Of a stretch of 45,770 nucleotides of DNA, positions 31,714 through 39,918 are shown one piece after another. The DNA is from Bacillota bacterium (lineage in GTDB: Bacteria > Bacillota > Clostridia > Lachnospirales > Lachnospiraceae). Under the pieces are notes generated by a model that saw only the letters and a program-made list of their open reading frames with translations, did not search any database and had not been told where the DNA came from. The stretch's first letter is position 1, and each line of letters starts with the position of its first letter. Position numbers and translations under genes: made by a program. The stretch covers positions 1 through 45,770 of the forward strand of contig JAEYPA010000059.1 of NCBI GenBank assembly GCA_023411225.1. The letters run 5' to 3'.

Positions 31714-32508
31714 ATGGTACAAAATGAGTATGAAATCAAAAAACAGATTTGTGAAATTGGCAAAAGAATTTACAATCGTAACATGGTTGCAGCAAATGAC
31801 GGAAATATTTCTGTAAAACTTAATGACAATGAATTTTTATGCACACCAACTGGTGTATCTAAAGGATTTATGACACCAGAGTTTATCTGTAAAGTAGACG
31901 CTCAGGGTAATGTAATTCAAGCGAATAAAGGATTTAAACCTTCTTCAGAAATCAAGATGCATATGAGAGTGTATGCGAAAAGACCTGATGTTGGATCAGT
32001 AGTTCACGCACACCCTACCTATGCTACTAGCTTTGCTATCGCTGGAATTCCTTTAACACAGCCAATTATGCCAGAGGCAGTAATTGCACTTGGATGTGTA
32101 CCAATCGCACCTTATGGAACACCTTCTACATCAGAAATTCCAGATGCAGTGGAACCTTACTTAGAACATTTTGATGCAGTACTTTTGGAAAGCCATGGAG
32201 CATTGACTTGGTCTACAGATCTTTTAGCAGCATATATGAAGATGGAATCTGTTGAGTTTTATGCTGAATTGTTATTTAAGGCAAGACTATTAGGTGGACC
32301 TAAGGAGTTTAGCCCAGAAAACGTTCAGAAACTATATGAAATCAGAAGAAAAATGGGACTAGCAGGTCGTCATCCAGCAGATCTTTGTCAGAACAAAGGT
32401 CAAGAGAATTGCCACAATTGCGGTAATTGTTCTTCAGAAAGCAAAGGAGAGGAACAAGAACTCGTAGCTGAGATTACAAAAAAAGTTTTAAAACAACTTG
32501 GTAAATAA
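31714..32508 (+). CDS. fucA: Class II aldolase, L-fuculose-1-phosphate aldolase, with microcompartment-targeting tail
   Basis: A 264-aa zinc aldolase. Substrate and metal motifs: NDGNISVKL, TPTGVSKG, HAHPTYATSFA (metal histidines) and LLESHGALTW. It cleaves L-fuculose-1-P (and likely L-rhamnulose-1-P) to DHAP and L-lactaldehyde, feeding 1,2-propanediol formation. After the ~210-residue catalytic domain comes a cysteine-rich linker (CQNKGQENCHNCGNC) and a terminal amphipathic helix (EEQELVAEITKKVLKQLGK) like microcompartment encapsulation peptides. The aldolase is therefore probably packaged. The gap before it (31648-31713) is AT-rich with a weak ribosome site. Confidence 0.9.
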   Translation: MVQNEYEIKKQICEIGKRIYNRNMVAANDGNISVKLNDNEFLCTPTGVSKGFMTPEFICKVDAQGNVIQANKGFKPSSEIKMHMRVYAKRPDVGSVVHAHPTYATSFAIAGIPLTQPIMPEAVIALGCVPIAPYGTPSTSEIPDAVEPYLEHFDAVLLESHGALTWSTDLLAAYMKMESVEFYAELLFKARLLGGPKEFSPENVQKLYEIRRKMGLAGRHPADLCQNKGQENCHNCGNCSSESKGEEQELVAEITKKVLKQLGK

Positions 32509-32510
32509 AT

Positions 32511-32990
32511 ATGAATACTAATAAGAATGATAAGGTGATTGAACGTATCGTTAACCAGGCGATTGCTTTGGAAACTATGTCACTCAACCTAGCTGTTAGA
32601 CTAATTCAGACAGTAGAGGATAAAGCACAGGAACTGGGGATAAATGTTGTCGTTGCAGTTTCAGATGCATCGGGAAGACCAATTGCAGTTCACTGCATGG
32701 ATAATGCTTACCATGGCAGTTTTGATGTGGCAATTAACAAGACATATACAGCAACTGCTTTTCAGATGCCAACAAAGGACTTATCTAAATTATGCCAGCC
32801 AGGAGAAGACTTATATGGACTTCAGTTTTCTAACAATGGAAAAGTAATGATACTAGGTGGTGGGGAACCACTCTTAGTTGGCGAAACCATGATAGGAGCG
32901 TTAGGCGTATCTGGCGGGACCGCTGAACAGGATACTTATCTAGCATCTTATGGGAAAAGCATGTTGAAGGAGGTAATAAAGTGGCTGTAG
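32511..32990 (+). CDS. GlcG/HbpS-domain protein (PduO C-terminal-like)
   Basis: A 159-aa protein of the GlcG/HbpS family (DUF336): NVVVAVSDASGRPIAVHCMD, then AINKTYTATAF and the C-terminal MIGALGVSGGTAEQDTYLA. In Salmonella this fold is the C-terminal, heme-binding half of PduO; here the adenosyltransferase half is missing, as expected in a B12-independent pathway. Its role is unknown, possibly cofactor or redox handling inside the shell. The start is 2 bases after the aldolase stop and its 3' end overlaps the next gene by 10 bases, so it is firmly within the operon. Confidence 0.82.
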   Translation: MNTNKNDKVIERIVNQAIALETMSLNLAVRLIQTVEDKAQELGINVVVAVSDASGRPIAVHCMDNAYHGSFDVAINKTYTATAFQMPTKDLSKLCQPGEDLYGLQFSNNGKVMILGGGEPLLVGETMIGALGVSGGTAEQDTYLASYGKSMLKEVIKWL

Positions 32991-34372
32991 ACGAAAGAAT
33001 GGTACATGACATAGTGCAGAAAGTTATGGCCAATATGCAGATGACAGTCCCAGCAAAAGGGAAACATGGCGTATTTGAGAATATGAATGATGCAATTAAT
33101 GCATCCATTGAAGCACAGAAGGTAGTTCGGAAATTATCACTGGATCAAAGAGAGAAGATAATTTCTGCAATCAGAAGAAAAACCCATGAAAATGCAGAAT
33201 TACTAGCTAATATGGGTGTTAAAGAAACTGGAATGGGTAATGTTGGTGATAAAATCATGAAACATCATCTGACTGCGGACAAAACACCAGGTACCGAAGA
33301 CTTAAGTACGATTGCATGGTCTGGAGATAGAGGACTTACCTTGGTTGAGATGGGACCATTTGGCGTAATTGGTGCTATTACACCTGCCACTAATCCATCA
33401 GAGACAGTAATTTGTAACTCTATTGGTATGATTGCCGGTGGTAATACTGTGGTATTTAATCCTCATCCAAATGCTAAAATGACTACATTATATACGATTA
33501 ATATGATTAATGAAGCGTCGCTTGAAGCAGGTGGGCCAGATAATGTGGCGGTTACAGTTGAGATACCTACTATGGAGACAAGCTCTATAATGATGAAACA
33601 CCCAGCTATTCCTCTTTTGGTGGCTACTGGAGGACCTGGAGTTGTAACTGCAGTTCTTTCATGCGGCAAGAGAGCAATTGGTGCAGGAGCAGGTAACCCA
33701 CCAGCATTGGTTGATGAAACAGCAGATGTAAGAAAAGCTGCCAGAGATATCGTAAACGGATGTGTCTTTGACAATAACCTTCCATGTATCGCAGAGAAGG
33801 AAATTGTGGCTGTGGATAGTATAGCTGATGAATTGATGGATTACATGATTAGAGAGAATGGATGTTACCTAGCAAGTAAGGAAGTTCAGGACAAATTGAT
33901 TCAGACAGTGATTACTCCTAAGGGCGCACTAAATAGAAAATGTGTTGGTAGAGATGCCAGAACACTTTTAGCAATGGTTGGAGTGGAGGTTTCCCCTGAT
34001 ATTCGCTGTATCGTATTTGAGGGACCTAAAGAACATCCACTTATTACGAAAGAATTAATGATGCCTATTCTTGGGGTAGTCCGGGTTAAGGACTTTGATG
34101 AAGGAGTTGAGACAGCAGTTTGGTTGGAACATGGCAATCGACATACAGCTCATATACATTCCAAGAATGTTGACAATATTACAACATATGCAAAAGCATT
34201 GGATACAGCAATTCTTGTAAAGAATGGACCTAGTTATGCAGCTCTTGGGTATGGTGGAGAAGGTTATTGTACCTTTACGATAGCATCCAGAACAGGAGAA
34301 GGCTTAACAAGTGCACAGACCTTTACAAAGAGAAGACGTTGCACAATGTCAGATAGTCTATGCATTAGATAA
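32981..34372 (+). CDS. pduP: CoA-acylating propionaldehyde dehydrogenase
   Basis: A 463-aa aldehyde dehydrogenase that oxidises propionaldehyde (and lactaldehyde or acetaldehyde) with NAD and CoA to the acyl-CoA. The N-terminal MAVDERMVHDIVQKVMANMQ is an amphipathic encapsulation peptide, followed by a flexible linker. The catalytic cysteine is Cys269 in FDNNLPCIAE, and FGVIGAITPATNPSET is the cofactor-site motif. It starts with GTG, preceded by AAGGAGG, inside the end of the upstream gene. The product goes to PduL. Confidence 0.95.
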   Translation: MAVDERMVHDIVQKVMANMQMTVPAKGKHGVFENMNDAINASIEAQKVVRKLSLDQREKIISAIRRKTHENAELLANMGVKETGMGNVGDKIMKHHLTADKTPGTEDLSTIAWSGDRGLTLVEMGPFGVIGAITPATNPSETVICNSIGMIAGGNTVVFNPHPNAKMTTLYTINMINEASLEAGGPDNVAVTVEIPTMETSSIMMKHPAIPLLVATGGPGVVTAVLSCGKRAIGAGAGNPPALVDETADVRKAARDIVNGCVFDNNLPCIAEKEIVAVDSIADELMDYMIRENGCYLASKEVQDKLIQTVITPKGALNRKCVGRDARTLLAMVGVEVSPDIRCIVFEGPKEHPLITKELMMPILGVVRVKDFDEGVETAVWLEHGNRHTAHIHSKNVDNITTYAKALDTAILVKNGPSYAALGYGGEGYCTFTIASRTGEGLTSAQTFTKRRRCTMSDSLCIR

Positions 34373-34388
34373 ATAAGGAGGAAATGTA

Positions 34389-35609
34389 ATGGCAGTAAAT
34401 GAACAGGATGTAGAGCAGATTGTAAAACAGATTTTAAATCAGATATCGGGATCTGCTATGCAGTCATCCAGTACAGCTATGGGAGGAAGTAAGGATACTA
34501 CCGTAATTCCTTCAACAGCACATGTTGCAATGCTTACTTCATTAGAGAATTTTGAAATAAAGGAATATCCAATGCCAACAGTTGGAGATGATGATATTCT
34601 TGTAAAAGTGGAAGGCTGTGGAGTATGTGGTACAGATGCACATGAATATAAACGTGATCCATTTAGCCTGATTCCAGTTGCTCTTGGGCATGAAGGAACT
34701 GGCGAAATCGTAAAGATGGGTAAGAATGTTAAGAAAGACAGCGCAGGAAAAGACCTACATATTGGCGACAAAGTAGTAACTTGTATGATTTTTAAGGATA
34801 ACCCAGACATTACAATGTTTGATTTGAATAAACAAAATGTTGGAGATGCAAATGTTTATGGTTTGCTTCCAGATGATGAGATTCATCTTAATGGATGGTT
34901 TTCCGATTATATTCTAGTTCGTGGAGGCTCCACTATTTTTAATGTTAGTGATCTTGATTTGGATTCTAGAATTCTTATAGAGCCTTGTGCAGTATTAATA
35001 CATGCTGTGGAGAGAGCTAAGACAACCGGTATCCTTCGTTTTAACAGCCGTGTGGTTGTGCAGGGATGTGGACCTATTGGTTTGATTTGTATAGCTGTTT
35101 TACGTACTATGGGTATTGAGAATATAACAGCAGTAGATGGAAATCAGACAAGACTTGATTTTGCTAAGAGGCTTGGAGCAACTAATACTGTTAGCTTTAA
35201 AGATTATCAGGGAGTTGAAGCTTTAACTGGAGCAGTAAAGGATTCCTTTGGTGGATATCTGGCTGACTTTGCATTCCAATGTACAGGAAACCCAATGGCA
35301 CACGCAAACATCTATAAGTTTATCCGCAACGGTGGAGGACTATGTGAGCTTGGATTCTTTGTAAATGGAGGAGATGCTACAATAAATCCTCATTTTGATC
35401 TTTGCTCAAAGGAAATTACGTTGGTAGGTTCCTGGGTTTATACATTAAGAGATTATGCAACCACGTTTGATTTCTTAAAAAGAGCTAAAGCAATTGGATT
35501 ACCATTATCTGAACTGATTACTCATAAATATCCATTAGACCAGATAAAAGAGGCTTTAGAAACTAACCTTGCAATGACAGGACTTAAAATTGCAATCGTA
35601 AATGAGTAG
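34389..35609 (+). CDS. Zinc-dependent medium-chain alcohol dehydrogenase with encapsulation peptide
   Basis: A 406-aa MDR-superfamily dehydrogenase. The first ~20 residues (VNEQDVEQIVKQILNQIS) form an amphipathic helix like that of PduP, then a Ser/Thr/Gly linker. The zinc sites appear in GCGVCGTDAHEY and GHEGTGEIV, the Rossmann motif in VVQGCGPIGLICI. It would reduce lactaldehyde to 1,2-propanediol or propionaldehyde to propanol, regenerating NAD for PduP. Salmonella uses the iron-type PduQ for this; the zinc enzyme is a non-homologous replacement. GGAGGAAATGTA precedes the ATG. Confidence 0.85.
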   Translation: MAVNEQDVEQIVKQILNQISGSAMQSSSTAMGGSKDTTVIPSTAHVAMLTSLENFEIKEYPMPTVGDDDILVKVEGCGVCGTDAHEYKRDPFSLIPVALGHEGTGEIVKMGKNVKKDSAGKDLHIGDKVVTCMIFKDNPDITMFDLNKQNVGDANVYGLLPDDEIHLNGWFSDYILVRGGSTIFNVSDLDLDSRILIEPCAVLIHAVERAKTTGILRFNSRVVVQGCGPIGLICIAVLRTMGIENITAVDGNQTRLDFAKRLGATNTVSFKDYQGVEALTGAVKDSFGGYLADFAFQCTGNPMAHANIYKFIRNGGGLCELGFFVNGGDATINPHFDLCSKEITLVGSWVYTLRDYATTFDFLKRAKAIGLPLSELITHKYPLDQIKEALETNLAMTGLKIAIVNE

Positions 35610-35623
35610 AAGAGGAATAAGAG

Positions 35624-35962
35624 ATGGGCAAGGTAAACACACGGAACAATCCAGAAGCAATAGGACTACTAGAAGTATTTGGACTTGTATGTGCTTTTTT
35701 GGCAGCAGACGCTGGATGTAAAGCAGCTGATGTACATCTGGAGGTATTTGATAAGAATAAACCTGCAAATGCCGATTCACTACCGGTTCCCCTTCTGGTT
35801 ACTGTTAAATTCAGAGGAAGTATCGCTGATGTTGAAGAGGCCATGAGGGCTGCAGAAGAGGTAGCCATGGCTAACACGGGAATTGTTTCTAAGTATATTA
35901 TTCCAAGACCAACCGAAGATACTGAGAAAATGCTGAAAATCAGCGCACTTGATCGTAATTAA
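35624..35962 (+). CDS. BMC-domain shell protein, divergent, 112 aa
   Basis: A single BMC-domain hexamer protein. AIGLLEVFGLVCAFLAADAG corresponds to the usual AxGxIETRGxxAAIEAAD start, and the core continues to VSKYIIPRPTEDTEKML. It carries an inserted loop (FDKNKPANADSLP) and an N-terminal extension, unlike the PduA-type genes that follow. Its pore-lining and edge residues therefore differ, suggesting a specialised facet position. It is the first of four consecutive shell genes. Confidence 0.88.
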   Translation: MGKVNTRNNPEAIGLLEVFGLVCAFLAADAGCKAADVHLEVFDKNKPANADSLPVPLLVTVKFRGSIADVEEAMRAAEEVAMANTGIVSKYIIPRPTEDTEKMLKISALDRN

Positions 35963-35991
35963 ATTAATTCATTATATAAGGAGGACATATT

Positions 35992-36273
35992 ATGTCAAAA
36001 GAAGCATTAGGAATGATAGAAACAAGAGGACTTACTGCAGCAATCGAGGCAGCAGATGCTATGACTAAGGCAGCTGAAGTAACATTAATAGGAACTGAGA
36101 AAATTGGATCTGGATTAGTAACAGTAATGGTACGTGGAGATGTTGGTGCAGTAAAAGCTGCAGTTGAAGCTGGAAACTACGCTGCAAGCAAACTTGGTGA
36201 ATTAGTAGCAACTCATGTAATTCCAAGACCACATAATGATGTGGAAAAGATTCTTCCTCAGTTTAAAAAATAG
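35992..36273 (+). CDS. pduA: BMC hexamer shell protein, PduA/PduJ type (copy 1)
   Basis: A 93-aa canonical BMC-H protein: LGMIETRGLTAAIEAADAMT, then GSGLVTVMVRGDVGAVKAAVEAG and VIPRPHNDVEKILPQF. It is the main facet-forming subunit type with a small pore. The edge lysine and the PRPH motif are present. It is closely related to the BMC-H protein 0.7 kb downstream and the two are evident paralogues. A TAAGGAGGACAT ribosome site is among the strongest in the operon, fitting high expression. Confidence 0.95.
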   Translation: MSKEALGMIETRGLTAAIEAADAMTKAAEVTLIGTEKIGSGLVTVMVRGDVGAVKAAVEAGNYAASKLGELVATHVIPRPHNDVEKILPQFKK

Positions 36274-36297
36274 AAAGCAGTACTAAGGAGAATAGGC

Positions 36298-36675
36298 ATG
36301 GGTAATGCATATGGATTTATAGAGATTACTGGTGTTGTGGCTGCGATAGATGTACTTGATATTATGTGTAAAGTGGCAGATGTGTCACTTGCCACATGGG
36401 AACGTAAGCTTGGTGGAAGACTGGTAACATTGATCATTGAAGGAGATGTTGCTGCAGTTCAACAAGCGATAGAAGCTGGTGTTGCCAATGCATTAAAGAA
36501 GCCGGTTGCTTCTGGAATTCTTCCAAATCCACATCCAGAAGTTGTAAGGATTGTCGAGCTTTCAGCTAGCCGTTTTAAAAACCAACCAGAGTTATCATCA
36601 GAAGCAAAGATGTTGGGTGAGGATCCACCAGATTTTGTACCTAAAGAAAAAAGTACCCATAAAAAACAAAAGTAA
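36298..36675 (+). CDS. BMC-domain shell protein with C-terminal extension, 125 aa
   Basis: The BMC domain (YGFIEITGVVAAIDVLDIMC through ILPNPHPEVVRIVEL) occupies about 85 residues, followed by a ~38-residue hydrophilic, lysine-rich tail ending HKKQK. Tails of this kind (as in PduK/EutK) can bind other components. Residues differ strongly from the two PduA-type neighbours between which it lies. Its pore segment (WERKLGGRL) replaces the usual EKIGSGL. Confidence 0.88.
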   Translation: MGNAYGFIEITGVVAAIDVLDIMCKVADVSLATWERKLGGRLVTLIIEGDVAAVQQAIEAGVANALKKPVASGILPNPHPEVVRIVELSASRFKNQPELSSEAKMLGEDPPDFVPKEKSTHKKQK

Positions 36676-36725
36676 ATAGAAAAATTATAAAAGTAAATTA
36701 TAAAGAATAATAGGAGGATTAAATT

Positions 36726-37004
36726 ATGTCACAGGAAGCATTAGGTATGATTGAAACAAGAGGATTGGTAGCAGCAATAGAAGCAGCGGATGCTATGTGT
36801 AAAGCAGCAAATGTAACATTAGTAGGTACTGAGAAAATCGGATCTGGATTAGTAACAGTTATGGTACGTGGAGATGTAGGAGCTGTTAAATCATCTGTTG
36901 AGGCAGGCGCTAGTAGTGCAGGTGCATTAGGTGAATTAGTAGCAACACATGTAATCCCAAGACCACATGGTGATGTAGAACTTATTTTACCTAAGGCACA
37001 ATAG
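36726..37004 (+). CDS. pduJ: BMC hexamer shell protein, PduA/PduJ type (copy 2)
   Basis: A 92-aa canonical BMC-H protein nearly identical in its core to the copy at 35992 (LGMIETRGLVAAIEAADAMC, EKIGSGLVTVMVRGDVGAVK, THVIPRPHGDVELILP). Differences are concentrated after residue 62 (SSVEAGASSAGA versus AAVEAGNYAASK). Such PduA/PduJ-like pairs share the facet while having slightly different permeability. The preceding gap is AT-rich with AATAGGAGG. Confidence 0.95.
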   Translation: MSQEALGMIETRGLVAAIEAADAMCKAANVTLVGTEKIGSGLVTVMVRGDVGAVKSSVEAGASSAGALGELVATHVIPRPHGDVELILPKAQ

Positions 37005-37018
37005 TCTACTCATAAGGG

Positions 37019-37684
37019 ATGGTGCGAAGTTTGGATTCTTATAATGACATAGAACAGATTACAAGGATGATCCTTCAGACGATTTCTGACGATAAAGAAA
37101 ATGATGTTAGCATGAAAGTACCAGTTGGAGTATCCGCAAGGCATATACATCTGACACAGGAAGACGTCGAAAAATTGTTTGGTAAGGGTTATCAACTAAC
37201 TAAGAAAAAAGAATTAATGGGTGGTCAGTTTGCAGCTAATGAACAATGTACTATTGTAGGGTTAAAACTTCGTGCAATAGAAAATGTTCGTATATTAGGC
37301 CCTGTGAGAAGAGAATCTCAGGTAGAAGTATCTGCAACTGATGCACGTACACTTGGTATTACTGCTCCACTGAGACAATCAGGGGATGTTAAAGATTCAG
37401 CACCAATAGCATTAGTTGGACCTAAAGGTGTTGTTTATTTGAAAGAAGGTTGCATTGTAGCAGCACGTCACATACATATGACACCAGAAGAGGCCAAAAG
37501 TGCACTCCTTAAAGACGGGGATTACGTTTCAGTTCGTATGGGCAATGAACGTGGTGCAGTCTTAGATAATGTAAAAATTCGTGTTGATCAATCATTTACA
37601 TTAGAAATGCACATCGACACAGATGAAGCAAATGCCTGTCAAATTAAGCATGGTGATTTAGCGGCAATCATTAAAAGCATGTAA
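37019..37684 (+). CDS. pduL: Phosphate propanoyltransferase
   Basis: A 221-aa PduL that converts propionyl-CoA plus phosphate to propionyl-phosphate, recycling CoA inside the shell. It has two zinc-histidine motifs, VSARHIHLTQEDVE and AARHIHMTPEEA, one per beta-barrel. The N-terminal DSYNDIEQITRMILQTISDD is an encapsulation peptide. The start is uncertain: AAGGG abuts the ATG, and the TTG at 37031, twelve bases on, keeps the targeting helix and has better spacing. It follows the shell gene by 14 bases. Confidence 0.93.
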   Translation: MVRSLDSYNDIEQITRMILQTISDDKENDVSMKVPVGVSARHIHLTQEDVEKLFGKGYQLTKKKELMGGQFAANEQCTIVGLKLRAIENVRILGPVRRESQVEVSATDARTLGITAPLRQSGDVKDSAPIALVGPKGVVYLKEGCIVAARHIHMTPEEAKSALLKDGDYVSVRMGNERGAVLDNVKIRVDQSFTLEMHIDTDEANACQIKHGDLAAIIKSM

Positions 37685-37701
37685 CCAATAAGAGGGTAAA
37701 T

Positions 37702-37971
37702 ATGATTATAGGTAAAGTTGTAGGAAGCTTGTTCTCTACGAGAAAAAGCGAGAAATTAGTAGGAAATAAGTTTATGATTGTAGAACCGATTGATGCGATG
37801 AACAAATCTGGCGAACAATTGGTGGCAATAGATATTATAGGCGCAGGTATTGGTGAATATGTTCTGGTAGCGCAGGGATCTGCAGCCAGAATAGGATGCG
37901 ATATGACTGATGTGCCTGTAGATGCAGCCATTGTTGGGATTATTGATGAAGGACAGGATTGGAGTAAATGA
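37702..37971 (+). CDS. pduN: Pentameric vertex shell protein, EutN/CcmL type
   Basis: An 89-aa BMC-P protein: MIIGKVVGSLFSTRKSEKLVG, then VAIDIIGAGIGEYVLVAQGSAAR and the C-terminal VDAAIVGIIDE. These pentamers close the vertices of the polyhedral shell; one per locus suffices. It has an AAGAGGG ribosome site, and the next gene starts one base after its stop codon. Confidence 0.95.
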   Translation: MIIGKVVGSLFSTRKSEKLVGNKFMIVEPIDAMNKSGEQLVAIDIIGAGIGEYVLVAQGSAARIGCDMTDVPVDAAIVGIIDEGQDWSK

Positions 37972-37972
37972 C

Positions 37973-39298
37973 ATGCTGATTGATGAACTGAGAGAAATAG
38001 CCAGGGAGTCAGGTATAGTAGGAGCCGGCGGTGCCGGCTTCCCTACTTATGCTAAAATGACGAACAAAGCTGATACCGTTATATTAAATTGTGTGGAGTG
38101 TGAACCTTTATTAAAACTCCATAGACAGCTCCTAGCTATGCATGCAGAGGAGATTGTACTGATGCTTGATGAGGTACGGGAAACCCTACATGCTAAAGAA
38201 GCGGTTATTGGTATTAAAAGTGAATATGTCAAAACAATTGAGGCATTAAAGGAAGTTCTTAGTGAATATCCTAAAGTAAGAATTTGTGCTTTGCGTGCTG
38301 CGTATCCTATGGGCGATGAAGTAATGCTCATTTATGAAGCAACAGGTCGAGTAATCAAACCAGGTGATCTTCCAATTGATGAGAACGTTGTAGTTTTTAA
38401 TACTGAGACTATGTATAACTTGTATAGATCAGTCAAATTGCAAGTCAATGTTACTAATAAATTGGTTTCTATCGTTGGAGAAATCGATCATCCGCTTACG
38501 GTAAGAGTTCCGCTTGGGACTACTGTTAAGGAAGCGATTGGTTTAGCAGGAAAGATTGTTATTGACGATCCGGCTTATGTGATAGGTGGACCAATGATGG
38601 GATTCTTAGGAACAGAAAATACACCAATAACGAAGACAACAAACGCAATTATTATTTTGCCAAAAGATCATGATGTAATAATGCGTATGAATAAAAATAT
38701 TAGTTTTGAAATTAGGAAGGTTGCATCATCTTGTTGTCAATGTAAAACTTGTACAGATTTATGCCCTAGAAATATACTGGGACATCCAATAGAACCGCAT
38801 CGAATTATGAGAGCGGTAGCAAACCATGATACTAGCCAGTTATCTGATTTTGTAAATTCAATGTATTGTAGTGGGTGTGGTCTTTGTGAAAAATATGCTT
38901 GTCCTCAAGGCCTTTCACCAAAATCTATTATACAGGAATTTAAAATGGGTCTTAAGACAGCAGGTATCAAGCCAGAAAAATGTGATCCATCTGAGGTAGA
39001 TGAACTATGTGAATTGAGAAAAGTTCCAGTGAAAAGATTGGAAGCAAAACTAGGCTTATTAGGATATGATATTGCAGCACCTTTTATTGACACGACACCA
39101 ACTACAAATTATGTTAAAATACAAATGAGACAACATATAGGATCTCCTGCTATTCCTAAAGTCAAAGTTGGAGATATGGTGAAAAAAGGCCAGAAAATAG
39201 CGGATGCAGCAGAAGGATTAAGTGTTGCCATTCACTGCTCTATTGATGGAAAAGTAGAAAAGGTTACTGAAAAAGAAATTGTTGTTCGTGCCTGTTAG
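37973..39298 (+). CDS. pduS: PduS-like flavin/Fe-S oxidoreductase (RnfC family)
   Basis: A 441-aa protein. The N-terminus GIVGAGGAGFPTYAKM is the RnfC/NuoF-like nucleotide-binding glycine-rich loop, followed by an SLBB region. Two 4Fe-4S motifs follow: CCQCKTCTDLCP (Cys254, 257, 260, 264) and CSGCGLCEKYACP. PduS of Salmonella is an NADH-using cobalamin reductase, but this locus is B12-independent. A different electron-transfer job is more likely, such as feeding or draining electrons through the PduT Fe-S shell protein encoded next. I chose the ATG at 37973, one base after the previous stop; the longest frame runs 17 codons further upstream inside pduN. Confidence 0.9.
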   Translation: MLIDELREIARESGIVGAGGAGFPTYAKMTNKADTVILNCVECEPLLKLHRQLLAMHAEEIVLMLDEVRETLHAKEAVIGIKSEYVKTIEALKEVLSEYPKVRICALRAAYPMGDEVMLIYEATGRVIKPGDLPIDENVVVFNTETMYNLYRSVKLQVNVTNKLVSIVGEIDHPLTVRVPLGTTVKEAIGLAGKIVIDDPAYVIGGPMMGFLGTENTPITKTTNAIIILPKDHDVIMRMNKNISFEIRKVASSCCQCKTCTDLCPRNILGHPIEPHRIMRAVANHDTSQLSDFVNSMYCSGCGLCEKYACPQGLSPKSIIQEFKMGLKTAGIKPEKCDPSEVDELCELRKVPVKRLEAKLGLLGYDIAAPFIDTTPTTNYVKIQMRQHIGSPAIPKVKVGDMVKKGQKIADAAEGLSVAIHCSIDGKVEKVTEKEIVVRAC

Positions 39299-39329
39299 GT
39301 GTACATACAGTATGAAAGGATAATGAATA

Positions 39330-39878
39330 ATGGCCAGAGCAATTGGTATGGTGGAAATAATGACAGTATCAACAGGGTTTATAGCGGCTGATGAGATGGC
39401 TAAGACTGCCGAAGTTGATATTCTTCAGGCGGAGGTTACCTGCCCAGGGAAATTTGTGATTTTGGTTGCAGGAGAATTAAGTGCAGTAAATGCTTCTGTG
39501 GATTCTGCTATACGTAAGTATAGTAGCAAAATAATAGATACATTTGTACTTGGTAATCCTCATGAATCTATTTTTCCAGCAATTTATGGTACTGTAGAAG
39601 TCAATAAGATGGATGCTTTAGGTGTTTTAGAAACATATGATGCGTCAGCAATCATTGTTGCAGCTGATATAGCAGCAAAAACAGCAATAGTCGATTTACT
39701 TGAATTACGTATCGCTAAAGGAATGTGTGGAAAGAGTTATATGACTCTTACCGGCAGTGTTTCAGCAGTAGAGGCAGCAATTGAAAAGGCAAAGAATTCT
39801 GCAGGAGAAAAGGGTATGTTCTTAGACAGCTCTGTAATTGCCAGACCATCAGATAAAATAATGAAGTACATAATATGA
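39330..39878 (+). CDS. pduT: Tandem BMC-domain trimeric shell protein, PduT type
   Basis: A 182-aa protein with two BMC domains (IGMVEIMTVSTGFIAADEMA and LGVLETYDASAIIVAADIAA) that trimerises into a pseudohexamer. Cys38 in AEVTCPGKF matches the position of the pore cysteine that binds a [4Fe-4S] cluster in PduT. That gives a route for electrons across the shell, logically paired with the preceding PduS-like gene. The ribosome site is GAAAGGATAATGA. Confidence 0.92.
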   Translation: MARAIGMVEIMTVSTGFIAADEMAKTAEVDILQAEVTCPGKFVILVAGELSAVNASVDSAIRKYSSKIIDTFVLGNPHESIFPAIYGTVEVNKMDALGVLETYDASAIIVAADIAAKTAIVDLLELRIAKGMCGKSYMTLTGSVSAVEAAIEKAKNSAGEKGMFLDSSVIARPSDKIMKYII

Positions 39879-39918
39879 TATATGGAGAATAAATTATTTA
39901 TTGGTATGGAGGGGAAAT

